8,672 bases of DNA from Chloroflexota bacterium (GTDB taxonomy: Bacteria > Chloroflexota > Anaerolineae > UBA1429): NCBI GenBank assembly GCA_012513595.1, contig JAAZBY010000211.1:1-8672 (forward strand), read 5' to 3'. Both the position numbers and the translations under genes were made by a program. Shown one piece after another: positions 1 to 6,148 of the stretch; the first letter of the stretch is position 1, and the number at the start of each line of letters is the position of its first letter. The notes beneath the pieces were generated by a model that saw only the letters and a list, made by a program, of their open reading frames with translations, did no database searches and was not told where the DNA came from.

Positions 1-184
1 TCACGTTTACCAGCCGGATCTCGTCACCCGGCTCCAGAATGGTCTGGTCGTTGATCAACTTCTTGTCGCGCAGGGCCAGCACGTTCAACGGGTCGAGCCC
101 CACCTTCTCGATGGCCGAGCGCACCGTCATGCCGCTGGCCACTTCCCACTCCTGTTTGCGGTAGCGAATGCGCGCCGTAGTCAT
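1..184 (-). CDS. ThiS/MoaD-like sulfur-carrier protein, partial
   Basis: The reading frame starts at ATG (182-184) and runs off the left edge after 61 codons; the C-terminus is outside the window. The visible protein has the order of a beta-grasp ubiquitin-like sulfur carrier: an N-terminal strand pair with RIRYRKQEWEV, then GMTVRSAIEKVGLDP (strand plus helix, residues 18-32), NVLALRDKKLINDQTIL, and LEPGDEIRLVNV at residues 50-61. The last stretch normally leads directly into a terminal Gly-Gly that is activated as thiocarboxylate. In this family the carrier gives sulfur to thiamin, molybdopterin or tRNA thiolation enzymes; which one cannot be told here. A GAGG Shine-Dalgarno lies 7 nt upstream. 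The gene follows the malic enzyme by about 50 nt and is probably in the same transcript. It is too short and truncated for a firm subfamily assignment. Confidence 0.72.
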   Translation of the reverse strand, partial: MTTARIRYRKQEWEVASGMTVRSAIEKVGLDPLNVLALRDKKLINDQTILEPGDEIRLVNV

Positions 185-233
185 GCCCTTACCTCGGTAC
201 CCTCACCAACGGACAGGCCAGACCCGATGTCGG

Positions 234-1586
234 TTACTCCTCGGGAACCGGGGCGATGATCCCCTCAGACATCAGCGTGGTGACCATGGCCCGCGCCTCG
301 TCGATCTGGCGCGAGGCGGTCGCGTACAGCTCCTCGCGGGTCATCGTAACGCGCGCCAGGCCCTGCTCTTGCGCCTTCATGCCCACTGCCACCGCCTCCC
401 GCGGGTAGACGTCCAGGTCGTCCATGGTGGGCACGATGTGCGTGTCGTCAAGGCCCAGCTCCTCGCCGAACCGGGCGATCTCGGCGGCGGCGGCCAGGCA
501 CATCTCGTCGGTGATGGTGCGGGCCCGCACGTCGAGCGCCCCACGAAAGATCGCCGGGAAGCCCAACGAGTTGTTCAGCTGGTTGGCAAAGTCGGAGCGC
601 CCCGTCCCGACGATGCGGGCGCCGGCCTCGAGCGCCTCCCACGGCCAGATCTCGGGGACCGGGTTGGAACAGGCAAAGACGATGCTGTCGGCGGCCATCT
701 GGCTCACCCATGCGGGCTTGATCACGCCCGGCCCCGGGGTGGCAAAGGCGATGGCCACGTGCGCATCGCGCAGGGCCTCCGCAATGCCGCCGCGCCGGTC
801 GTCGGGGTTGGAGCCGAGGCAGACCCGCCACTTGTCGGGGTAATCGCCCTGGCGCTCGCGCACGTCGGCGCGTTCGCGATGCAGGATGCCGCGAGAGTCG
901 GTCGCCACGATCTGGCTCATCTCCACGCCGCTGGCCAGAAGCAGCCGCAGGGTGGCGACGTTGGCCGCACCCAGGCCGATGAGGGCAAAGCGCGTGTTGC
1001 GGACGTCGCGGTTGACCAGTTTGAGCGCGTTGAACAGCCCGGCCAGGAGCACTGTGGCCGTGCCCTGCTGATCGTCGTGAAAGACGGGGATCTCCATCGA
1101 CGCGTCGGCGCGCAGCGTGTCGAGCACGCGGAAGCATTCGGGCTGCGAGATATCCTCGAGGTTCACGCCGCCGTAGGAAGGCTGGATCAGCTGCACCGTG
1201 CGGATGATATCCTCCGGCGACTCGGCCCGTAGGCAGAGCGGCACGGCGTCGACCCCGCCGAGGTACTTGAACAGGAGCGCCTTGCCCTCCATGACGGGCA
1301 TGGCCGCCTCCGGCCCGATGTTCCCCAGGCCGAGCACGCGCGAGCCGTCGGAGACGATGGCGACGGTATTGGCCTTGTTGGTGTATTCGTAGACCAAGCC
1401 GGTATCCGCGGCGATGGCGCGGCAGGGCGCCGCCACACCCGGCGTGTACCAGATGGAAAAGTCATCGAGGTTCCGGATGGCGCACTTGGCCGCCGTCTGA
1501 ATCTTGCCCCGGTAGAAGGGGTGCAGCCGCAGGGCCTCGCCAGAAGGGCGCTGTGCCTTGGCCAGCAGTTCGTCTTTCGTGAGCAT
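234..1586 (-). CDS. Malic enzyme (malate dehydrogenase, decarboxylating), short bacterial form
   Basis: Oxidative decarboxylation of malate to pyruvate and CO2 with NAD(P)H formation in the cytoplasm. From the ATG at 1586 the protein is 450 aa, the size of short prokaryotic malic enzymes without the phosphotransacetylase-like extension. The N-terminal catalytic half carries WYTPGVAAPCRAI (about residues 46-58), SDGSRVLGLGNIGPEAAMP and VMEGKALLFKYLGG with the conserved Lys (about 102), and the metal-site segment FHDDQQGTA (about 169-177). The Rossmann half has GLGAAN (about 204-209; most relatives have GxGAAG), ACSNPVPEI and TGRSDFANQLNNSLGFPAIF, ending with DVYPREAVAVGMK. A GTG at 1595 opens the same frame, but AAAGGGTGG at 1592-1600 is then almost touching it and is ideally placed for ATG 1586. 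NAD versus NADP preference is not clear from sequence. It lies 33 nt downstream of the DUF1385 gene, same strand, so probably cotranscribed. Confidence 0.93.
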   Translation of the reverse strand: MLTKDELLAKAQRPSGEALRLHPFYRGKIQTAAKCAIRNLDDFSIWYTPGVAAPCRAIAADTGLVYEYTNKANTVAIVSDGSRVLGLGNIGPEAAMPVMEGKALLFKYLGGVDAVPLCLRAESPEDIIRTVQLIQPSYGGVNLEDISQPECFRVLDTLRADASMEIPVFHDDQQGTATVLLAGLFNALKLVNRDVRNTRFALIGLGAANVATLRLLLASGVEMSQIVATDSRGILHRERADVRERQGDYPDKWRVCLGSNPDDRRGGIAEALRDAHVAIAFATPGPGVIKPAWVSQMAADSIVFACSNPVPEIWPWEALEAGARIVGTGRSDFANQLNNSLGFPAIFRGALDVRARTITDEMCLAAAAEIARFGEELGLDDTHIVPTMDDLDVYPREAVAVGMKAQEQGLARVTMTREELYATASRQIDEARAMVTTLMSEGIIAPVPEE

Positions 1587-1591
1587 CAATG

Positions 1592-1600
1592 CCACCCTTT
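1592..1600 (-). promoter_or_regulatory. RBS deciding the malic enzyme start
   Basis: AAAGGGTGG ends 5 nt before ATG 1586 but overlaps or abuts the upstream GTG at 1595, favouring the ATG. Confidence 0.5.
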
Positions 1601-1619
1601 CGTCAACACAAACGGCGTG

Positions 1620-2558
1620 CTAGGGGCGCGGCCCCGCCGGCACGGCGTCGGGGACCTCGACCTCGGCACGCGATGGTACGGCCAGGCCGTCCGCTTCCAG
1701 CACCTGGCGCAGCGCGGCGATGCTGACCTCCAGCATGGCCAGGTCGGGCTCGCGCGTCGTCAGGCGCTGCAGGGCCAGCCCGGGGGCCACCACGGCGCGC
1801 ACCAGGCGACTCTGGTCATAGTAGCGGGCCGAGAGTTTGAGCAGTTCGTACGAGATCCCCGCCACCACCGGGACCAGCAGCACCCGCGAGGCCAGCCGCA
1901 GGAGCAGGGGCGGGCGCCCCATGATGGTGGCAACCAGGACGAACACCACCAGGACGATGAGCAGGAACCCGGTGCCGCAGCGCACGTGGGCGCGTGGGAA
2001 GGCGGCCACGCTCTGCGGCTCCAGCGGGGCGCCGCTCTCGTAGGCGTTGATGGTCTTGTGCTCGGCCCCGTGGTAGGCGAACACGCGGCGAATGTCGGGC
2101 ATCAGCCCGATGGCCGCCAGGTAGCCGACAAAGAGGCCCAGCCGCACAACCCCTTCCGCCAGGTTGCTCCACAGCGCCGAGGCAATGTAGCGATCCACCA
2201 GACTGACCAGAAACATCGGCAGGAGCATGAACAGGCCCACGCCCAGAACCAGCGACGCCGCAATGGTCCCCCAGGCCAGCGGGCCAGTGAAGCGCTCCTC
2301 GCTCTCTTCTCCCAGGGCCACGTCGGCTGACCACAGCAGGGCGCGCAGGCCCAGGCCCAGCGAGTCCCACAGCATCACCAGGCCGCGCAGAAAGGGCAGT
2401 TTCAGCACCCTGTTGCGGTATACGGCAGGCAACGCCTCGCGCCGGATGACGATCTCACCCGAGGGGGCGCGCACGCACACGGCGCAGTCATGCGCGCCGC
2501 GCATCATGACGCCTTCCATGACGGCCTGCCCGCCATAGGTGATGGGCTTAGTGGGCAT
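1620..2558 (-). CDS. DUF1385 (YqhQ-type, COG3872) membrane protein
   Basis: 312 aa from ATG 2556-2558. This is a conserved bacterial family of unknown reaction, described as a predicted metal-dependent enzyme. Family marks seen: [14 protein letters not shown] at residues 8-21, [15 protein letters not shown] at 46-60, HGAEHK at 163-168 (candidate metal ligands His163, Glu166, His167) and RCGTGF at 193-198. About four hydrophobic segments are visible near residues 96-120, 137-155, 197-213 and 223-240, so it should sit in the cytoplasmic membrane with the His/Glu motif near a membrane face. The tail after 250 is hydrophilic. An AGAGGGGAG ribosome site precedes the ATG. The frame could be extended upstream to 2699 inside tdk, but those residues do not resemble the family. 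The first 11 bp overlap the end of tdk, indicating translational coupling. In many genomes the family lies beside rpmE and prfA/prmC; rpmE is here, the other two are not visible. Confidence 0.92.
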   Translation of the reverse strand: MPTKPITYGGQAVMEGVMMRGAHDCAVCVRAPSGEIVIRREALPAVYRNRVLKLPFLRGLVMLWDSLGLGLRALLWSADVALGEESEERFTGPLAWGTIAASLVLGVGLFMLLPMFLVSLVDRYIASALWSNLAEGVVRLGLFVGYLAAIGLMPDIRRVFAYHGAEHKTINAYESGAPLEPQSVAAFPRAHVRCGTGFLLIVLVVFVLVATIMGRPPLLLRLASRVLLVPVVAGISYELLKLSARYYDQSRLVRAVVAPGLALQRLTTREPDLAMLEVSIAALRQVLEADGLAVPSRAEVEVPDAVPAGPRP

Positions 2559-3144
2559 GGCTCTCCCCTCTGGGAACGGCATGGCAGGATCGGCAGCGCG
2601 CCTCATACACTTCGCTGGCCCCCACCATGATGATGGGATCCTCGTAGCGGGCCGGCTGGCCATCGACCAGCCGCTGCGTGCGCCCGGCCGGCGCCCCACA
2701 GACGACGCAAATGGCCTGCAACTTGTCCACCAGGTCGGCCCGGGCCATCAGGGCTGGCATAGGGCCGAACGGCTCGCCGCGAAAGTCCATATCGAGCCCG
2801 GCGGCAATGACGCGCATCCCCCGGTCGGCCAGGTGTACGGCCAGATCGGCCACCTCGGGGTCAAAGAACTGCACCTCGTCAATGGCCACGACTTCGGTAT
2901 CGGGCTGGAGCAGGGGCAGGACGTCGGCCGAGCACTGTACCGTCACCGCCTCCACAAAGGCGCCCGAGTGTGCCGCGATGCGCCGCTGGCCGTAGCGCTC
3001 GTCCAGGCTGTGCTGAAAGACCTGCACCTTCTGTCTGGCGATCTGGGCGCGATGGACACGCCGGATGAGCTCCTCGGTCTTGCCGGAGAACATGCAGCCG
3101 CAGATCACCTCTACCCAGCCCATGTCGTAGCGCCGATAGACCAC
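2548..3144 (-). CDS. tdk: Thymidine kinase (type II, zinc-containing)
   Basis: Phosphorylates thymidine to dTMP with ATP in the pyrimidine salvage pathway (cytoplasmic). From GTG 3144 it is 198 aa, close to the usual 190-200. The P-loop GCMFSGKT is at residues 16-23, the catalytic/Walker B segment IDEVQFF at 88-94 with the general-base Glu at 90, and the phosphate/lid region with [13 protein letters not shown] at 115-127. Zinc ligands are Cys146 and Cys149 (CVVC) paired with Cys184 and Cys187/His188 (CRSCH). The substrate-binding [10 protein letters not shown] stretch near the C-terminus is intact. The start was chosen because GGAGG sits 5 nt before GTG 3144; a TTG at 3201 lies inside the upstream terminator and the ATG at 3123 has no ribosome site. 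It is separated from rpmE by a hairpin terminator and overlaps the DUF1385 gene, with which it is surely cotranslated. Confidence 0.95.
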   Translation of the reverse strand: MVYRRYDMGWVEVICGCMFSGKTEELIRRVHRAQIARQKVQVFQHSLDERYGQRRIAAHSGAFVEAVTVQCSADVLPLLQPDTEVVAIDEVQFFDPEVADLAVHLADRGMRVIAAGLDMDFRGEPFGPMPALMARADLVDKLQAICVVCGAPAGRTQRLVDGQPARYEDPIIMVGASEVYEARCRSCHAVPRGESHAH

Positions 3145-3149
3145 CGAGA

Positions 3150-3156
3150 CCTCCCT
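3150..3156 (-). promoter_or_regulatory. RBS deciding the tdk start
   Basis: AGGGAGG, with its last G 5 nt before GTG 3144. No comparable site exists for TTG 3201 or ATG 3123. Confidence 0.6.
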
Positions 3157-3196
3157 GGCGGGAATGTGCGCGCGAAGCGGAGCAGTGGCATTGTAG

Positions 3197-3229
3197 AACA
3201 AAAGGGCAGAGTGCTGCCACTCTGCCCTT
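3197..3229 (-). terminator. Intrinsic terminator/attenuator between rpmE and tdk
   Basis: A perfect 12-bp stem (3202-3213 pairing with 3218-3229, AAGGGCAGAGTG arm) with a 4-nt loop. Read on the minus strand it is followed by TTTTGTT. It lies just after the rpmE stop and before tdk, so it ends or partly attenuates the ribosomal protein transcript. A TACAAT sequence follows at 3190-3195 and could be the -10 of a separate tdk promoter, but no good -35 is visible because that position lies in the stem. Confidence 0.8.
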
Positions 3230-3251
3230 CCCTTGGCTGAGCACGCCGAGG

Positions 3252-3593
3252 CTACTTGGCCTCGTCGGTCCCCAGGATGGCATCGATCGGCTCGATCGAC
3301 TCGTCCTCGTCCACGATCTCGACCAAGGCTCTGGCGCGCTTGCGCTCGGCGCGGGCCTTGGCGCGCTTGGCCTCGACCTGGCGCAGCCGCTCGGCCGTTT
3401 CCAGGCGCGTGGTAAACCGTTCGACCTGGCCGCCCGTGTCAATGATACGCTGCTGGCCGGTAAAGAACGGATGACACTGGCTGCAGATGTCGGTGCGCAG
3501 TTCTGCCTGCGTGGACCCGGTCGTCCAGGTGTTCCCGCACGCGCAGACAACCTTGGCATCCGCATGATACTGGGGATGAATGCCTTGCTTCAC
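3252..3593 (-). CDS. rpmE: Ribosomal protein bL31, zinc form with C-terminal extension
   Basis: Structural protein of the large ribosomal subunit that bridges to the small subunit. The canonical part is residues 1-65: KQGIHPQYH at the start, Cys17 and Cys19 (CACG), Cys37 and Cys40 ([10 protein letters not shown]), which form the zinc site of the C+ type. The typical protein ends near residue 70; here 113 residues are encoded. The extra part is a very basic, Lys/Arg/Ala-rich probable helix (about 64-90) followed by an acidic end ([11 protein letters not shown], about 94-104). The start is GTG, 2 nt after the rpmA stop, with AAAGGG upstream inside the end of rpmA, so translation is probably coupled. 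The cysteine-complete form suggests possible zinc-linked regulation, but no Zur-type site was seen. Confidence 0.95.
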   Translation of the reverse strand: MKQGIHPQYHADAKVVCACGNTWTTGSTQAELRTDICSQCHPFFTGQQRIIDTGGQVERFTTRLETAERLRQVEAKRAKARAERKRARALVEIVDEDESIEPIDAILGTDEAK

Positions 3594-3595
3594 GG

Positions 3596-3862
3596 TTACT
3601 GCACCCTTTCCGCATAGACTGAGACCCGCTTTGCCCCGCCACGGCCGTACGTCTCAAACTTGACGTAGCCGTCGATAGTGGCAAAGAGGGTGTGGTCTCT
3701 GCCGCACCCCACGTTGGTGCCCGGGGCGACCCTGGTGCCCCGCTGGCGGACGATGATAGCGCCCGAGTTCACCGCCTCGCCGTCAAAGACCTTGACGCCC
3801 AGACGTTTCGCTCGGCTATCTTTGGTATTGGCGGTGCTGCCGCCGCCCTTTTTCTTTGCCAT
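3596..3862 (-). CDS. rpmA: Ribosomal protein bL27
   Basis: 88 aa, standard length, component of the large subunit whose N-terminal tail reaches toward the peptidyl transferase centre. Sequence marks: [16 protein letters not shown] at the N-terminus, [24 protein letters not shown] (residues 20-43, the family core), and [19 protein letters not shown] (47-65). The N-terminus begins directly with MAKKKGG, so there is no cleavable leader of the Firmicutes kind. The start ATG at 3860-3862 has GAGAGG 6 nt upstream; a longer in-frame opening to 3937 overlaps rplU and has no family similarity. Second gene of the rplU-rpmA-rpmE group, 22 nt after rplU. The usual obg gene is not next to it. Confidence 0.97.
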   Translation of the reverse strand: MAKKKGGGSTANTKDSRAKRLGVKVFDGEAVNSGAIIVRQRGTRVAPGTNVGCGRDHTLFATIDGYVKFETYGRGGAKRVSVYAERVQ

Positions 3863-3884
3863 GCGTACCTCTCTTCTTGGTCGG

Positions 3885-4196
3885 CTACGCCTGAATACCG
3901 TCGATGCGCAGACGGGTAAATTCCTGACGATGCCCAATCGTGCGGCGGTAGCGCTCCTTGGCCCTGTACTTGAAGGAGATGACCTTGCGCGCCCTGTCCT
4001 GCAGCACTACCGTGGCCGACACGGTAACGCCCTCCAGCACCGGCTGGCCGACGCGCACGTCCCCGTCGGCAGAGACCATCAGCACGCGATCCAGCACGAC
4101 GGCCTCACCGACCTGCTGCGCGAGTTTCTCTACGTCGACGGTCTGCCCGACCGTTACCTTGTACTGCTTTCCACCGGTCTCGACGACTGCGTACAC
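3885..4196 (-). CDS. rplU: Ribosomal protein bL21
   Basis: 103 aa, the usual length, binds 23S rRNA in the large subunit. It opens with [14 protein letters not shown], the family signature, has [18 protein letters not shown] in the middle (residues 47-64), and ends with the RNA-binding [19 protein letters not shown] (76-94) and LRIDGI. The start codon is GTG at 4194-4196, with GGAGG 9 nt upstream (4206-4210) and a second purine run AAAGGGAA closer. First gene of the ribosomal protein operon, behind a near-perfect sigma70 promoter and an approximately 75-nt leader that can fold over the ribosome site. Confidence 0.97.
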   Translation of the reverse strand: MYAVVETGGKQYKVTVGQTVDVEKLAQQVGEAVVLDRVLMVSADGDVRVGQPVLEGVTVSATVVLQDRARKVISFKYRAKERYRRTIGHRQEFTRLRIDGIQA

Positions 4197-4205
4197 TTCC
4201 CTTTA

Positions 4206-4263
4206 CCTCCGGGGTCAGCGGCATGATGTGACCGGTGCTTCCCGAGAGAGACAGGGTCCCCGG
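4206..4263 (-). promoter_or_regulatory. rplU 5' leader with SD-sequestering stem
   Basis: In the mRNA, CCGGGG (4258-4263) is the exact complement of CCCCGG (4209-4214), and the last two G of the latter are the first two of the GGAGG ribosome site of rplU. A shorter ACC/GGT pairing is possible inside. Leader-mediated autoregulation of L21 operons is known in some Firmicutes; whether this leader belongs to that class is not determined. Confidence 0.35.
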
Positions 4264-4278
4264 CCTTACCGAACGTTG

Positions 4279-4307
4279 ATTATAGCGACCTCCGCGAGCC
4301 CTGTCAA
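4279..4307 (-). promoter_or_regulatory. Sigma70-type promoter of the rplU operon
   Basis: TTGACA (4302-4307) and TATAAT (4279-4284), both exact consensus, with a 17-bp spacer. Predicted transcription start near 4272. The -35 regions of this promoter and of the tRNA promoter lie head to head, about 35 bp apart. Confidence 0.9.
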
Positions 4308-4342
4308 AACGGACCTGCCACACGCTGGGGATATGCGGCGAT

Positions 4343-4371
4343 TTGCGCGGAAGAGACGGCAGTGCTATACT
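4343..4371 (+). promoter_or_regulatory. Promoter of the tRNA-Val gene
   Basis: TTGCGC (4343-4348), 17-bp spacer, TATACT (4366-4371); the predicted start is about 5 nt before the mature tRNA. The -35 is weak, the -10 good. Confidence 0.6.
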
Positions 4372-4382
4372 GCGCACGTCAA

Positions 4383-4459
4383 GGGTGCGTGGCTCAGCTG
4401 GTTAGAGCGCGCGGTTCACATCCGCGAGGTCACAGGTTCGAGTCCTGTCGCGCCCACCA
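4383..4459 (+). tRNA. tRNA-Val (anticodon CAC)
   Basis: Complete 77-nt cloverleaf. The acceptor stem GGGTGCG pairs with CGCGCCC (one G-U), the D stem is GCTC/GAGC, the anticodon stem CGCGG/CCGCG closes the 7-nt loop TTCACAT with CAC at 4417-4419, and the T stem ACAGG/CCTGT closes TTCGAGT. The 3' CCA is encoded (4457-4459). It reads GUG valine codons. Single tRNA gene with its own promoter and terminator. Confidence 0.97.
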
Positions 4460-4464
4460 TCACG

Positions 4465-4492
4465 GCCCTCTCCGACCTGGAGAGGGCTTTTT
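4465..4492 (+). terminator. Intrinsic terminator of the tRNA-Val gene
   Basis: A 9-bp perfect stem (4465-4473 with 4479-4487), 5-nt loop, then TTTTT (4488-4492). In the opposite direction no T-run follows, so it serves the plus strand; it begins 5 nt after the tRNA 3' end. Confidence 0.9.
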
Positions 4493-4493
4493 G

Positions 4494-5093
4494 CTACGCC
4501 CGCCCCTCCGGCGGGGCGCCTCCCCAGGCCGCCTCGGCCCGGGCCAGCCAGGCATCGGCCTCCCGCGGGCTCTGCAGCTGCACCACGCGCAGGCCCTGCG
4601 CGGCGAGCTCGGCCGCCCGCGCCCGGCGCTGCCGGCGCCTGGCCCGCTCAGTGCGCAGCAGATAGGCCAACAGCGAATCTCGGCTAAAGAACGCCCCGCG
4701 AAACGTCTCGCGGTTCTCGTTCCAGAGCACCTGTCGCCGCCAGACGCGCCCCACCGTGCGCCGCAACAGGCGCCAGGCCAAAACCGGCCGCCCATAGTCG
4801 AGCCACACCACCATGTCGGCCCGCCCGGCGACCAGATCCCCCACTTTGCGATAGTACTCCCCGTCGATCACCCAGCGGTCGCAGGCGGCCACCTCGGCCA
4901 CCCTGGCGCGGAACTCTTCCGTGGAGATCGGCGTCCAGCCAGGGCCCCAGTGGATGGCGTCCAGCTCCAGGTACTGCGCCCCCAGCGCCCGGGCCAGGCG
5001 CTGGCCCAGCGTGGTCTTGCCAGAGGCGGCCGCGCCCCAGACGCTTACGCGCAGGGGTCGCCCTTCCGCCACTGCCTCTCTCTCGAACGCCAC
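4494..5093 (-). CDS. P-loop kinase-like protein (FlaR / adenylate-kinase-like family)
   Basis: 199 aa from GTG 5093. A P-loop GAAASGKTT lies at residues 20-28, followed by LGAQYLELDAIHWGPGWTPI (37-56), EEFRARV, and WVIDGEYY (73-80), then RADMVVWLDY (90-99), a Walker-B-like strand. LLRRTVGRVWRRQ with NENRETFRG and FFSRDSLLAYLLRT (about 135-148) form the Arg-rich lid typical of the 'topology modulation protein FlaR' relatives of adenylate kinase. Function in this family is unproven; it may phosphorylate a nucleotide or another small molecule. The last 45 residues are Ala/Arg-rich. GAGGGGG is placed well before the GTG start. The gene stands alone, convergent with tRNA-Val, and ends 2 nt after the T-run of that terminator. 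Confidence 0.85.
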   Translation of the reverse strand: MAFEREAVAEGRPLRVSVWGAAASGKTTLGQRLARALGAQYLELDAIHWGPGWTPISTEEFRARVAEVAACDRWVIDGEYYRKVGDLVAGRADMVVWLDYGRPVLAWRLLRRTVGRVWRRQVLWNENRETFRGAFFSRDSLLAYLLRTERARRRQRRARAAELAAQGLRVVQLQSPREADAWLARAEAAWGGAPPEGRA

Positions 5094-5130
5094 CTCGCCC
5101 CCTCGCCGCCTGCATCATGCCGGTCAGCCC

Positions 5131-5158
5131 ATTCTACTGCCCCCCGCCGGGGCATCAA
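5131..5158 (-). promoter_or_regulatory. Promoter of the P-loop kinase-like gene
   Basis: TTGATG (5153-5158), 16-bp spacer, TAGAAT (5131-5136); predicted start near 5124, giving a leader of about 30 nt. Confidence 0.5.
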
Positions 5159-5195
5159 CTGCCGCACCGGAGGGTTTCCGCGCCTGGCCGACACA

Positions 5196-5224
5196 TTGAC
5201 GATAGACCCGCGATAGCCTATCCT
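5196..5224 (+). promoter_or_regulatory. Promoter of birA, start at the ATG
   Basis: TTGACG (5196-5201), 17-bp spacer, TATCCT (5219-5224). The -10 ends 7 nt before the birA ATG, so transcription should begin at or within a base or two of the start codon. GATAG occurs at 5201-5205 and again at 5212-5216, and the second copy forms a palindrome with CTATC (5218-5222). Confidence 0.6.
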
Positions 5225-5231
5225 GAGCGAC

Positions 5232-6035
5232 ATGACCAAGCCCATTGACGCTACGGAACTGCAGAACAGCCTGCACACGCACACCCTCGGCCGCCACGCC
5301 GAGCTGCACGGCGAGATCGACTCCACCAACAGCCGCGCCGTCGCACTGGCCCGCCAGGGCGCCCCGAGCGGCACACTGGTGCTCGCCGAGCTGCAGACCC
5401 AGGGGCGGGGCCGGCTCCGCCGCCGCTGGCACGCCCCGCGGGGCAGCTCACTGCTCATGTCCCTCCTGCTGCGCCCGCCGCTGGCCCCCCGGCAGGCCCA
5501 ACGCCTGACCATGGCCTGCTCACTGGCGGCGATCGAGGGGATCCGGCGCGTCAGCGGGCTGGAGGGCCAGGTCAAGTGGCCCAACGACGTCTACCTCCAG
5601 GAGCGCAAGCTGGGCGGCGTGCTCACCGAGCTGGGGTTGGAGGGCCAGGCGCTCGCCTATGCCGTAGTGGGCATGGGGCTCAACATTAACCTGGACGTGG
5701 CCGCACTGCCGGAGGTAATGACCCCGGCCACCAGCCTGTCGGCGGCCCTGGGGAGAGAGGTCTCCCGGCTGGACGTCCTGGTCGCCATCCTCGAGGCGGC
5801 CGAGGAGCGCTACGACCGCCTGGTGACGGGTTGGTCCCCCGCCGCGGAGTGGTGCGAGCACCTGCTGACCCTGGGGCGGGACGTCTCGGTGAGCGCCGGT
5901 GACCAGGTCATCGAGGGGCGGGCCGAAAGTGTTGATGATGACGGCGCCCTGTTGGTGCGCACCCGTGACGGCGTCCTGCGCACTGTGGTAGCCGGTGACG
6001 TCTCCCTGCGCCGGCGCGCCCCAGGCACGGCCTGA
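5232..6035 (+). CDS. birA: Biotin-[acetyl-CoA-carboxylase] ligase, monofunctional
   Basis: Activates biotin with ATP to biotinyl-AMP and attaches it to the lysine of biotin carrier proteins such as the acetyl-CoA carboxylase subunit (cytoplasmic). 267 aa. Catalytic marks: STNSRA at 31-36, QTQGRGRLRRRW at 55-66 (the biotinyl-AMP binding loop; relatives usually read GRGRxGRxW), KWPNDV at 115-120, KLGGVL at 126-131, and VVGMGLNIN at 145-153. The C-terminal SH3-like domain (about 214-262, GRDVSVSAGDQVIEGRAESVDDDGAL by parts) is present. There is no N-terminal winged helix, so it should not repress biotin genes itself. No Shine-Dalgarno precedes ATG 5232, consistent with a leaderless transcript. 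It stands alone, divergent from the kinase-like gene. Confidence 0.95.
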   Translation: MTKPIDATELQNSLHTHTLGRHAELHGEIDSTNSRAVALARQGAPSGTLVLAELQTQGRGRLRRRWHAPRGSSLLMSLLLRPPLAPRQAQRLTMACSLAAIEGIRRVSGLEGQVKWPNDVYLQERKLGGVLTELGLEGQALAYAVVGMGLNINLDVAALPEVMTPATSLSAALGREVSRLDVLVAILEAAEERYDRLVTGWSPAAEWCEHLLTLGRDVSVSAGDQVIEGRAESVDDDGALLVRTRDGVLRTVVAGDVSLRRRAPGTA

Positions 6036-6071
6036 GGCGCCGCGTCTTCCGGCGAAAGTTCAAGCAAGGCC

Positions 6072-6100
6072 TTGACATATCTAAAGGTTCGTATTACCAT
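6072..6100 (+). promoter_or_regulatory. Promoter of the DUF2089-GNAT-SHOCT-YvlD unit
   Basis: TTGACA (6072-6077, exact consensus), 17-bp spacer, TACCAT (6095-6100). Predicted start near 6107, giving a leader of about 42 nt. The surrounding 40 bp are much more AT-rich than the rest of the window. Confidence 0.75.
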
Positions 6101-6109
6101 AGTTGATAC
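6091..6109 (+). promoter_or_regulatory. Dyad over the -10 and start site (possible operator)
   Basis: GTATTA and TGATAC form an inverted repeat around a 7-nt centre (one mismatch in six), covering the -10 and predicted start. A second palindrome, CAAGGCCTTG (6065-6074), overlaps the -35. Either could bind a repressor; the DUF2089 protein itself is a candidate. Confidence 0.3.
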
Positions 6110-6148
6110 TCACATGAGAATCGTGCAGGGCGCGTCAAGGTGGGCGGT

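Noticed and set aside
168..1232. Long plus-strand open frame opposite the malic enzyme
   Set aside because: His/Arg/Gly/Gln-rich translation with no family resemblance; a typical GC-rich shadow of the true gene on the other strand.
2559..2699. Upstream extension of the DUF1385 protein by 47 residues
   Set aside because: Lies inside tdk, lacks family similarity, and the ATG at 2558 has a strong ribosome site and begins at the conserved N-terminus.
4383..4492. tRNA-Val 3' end as an integration site
   Set aside because: No integrase, no repeated copy of the tRNA 3' end, and ordinary housekeeping genes on both sides.
4362..5216. 284-codon plus-strand open frame across the tRNA and kinase-like gene
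   Set aside because: It runs through the tRNA-Val gene and its terminator, is Pro/Arg/His-rich, and lies opposite a gene with clear kinase motifs.
6039..6055. Possible terminator after birA (CGCCG/CGGCG hairpin)
   Set aside because: Only 5 bp with a 7-nt loop and no T-run follows; too weak to call.
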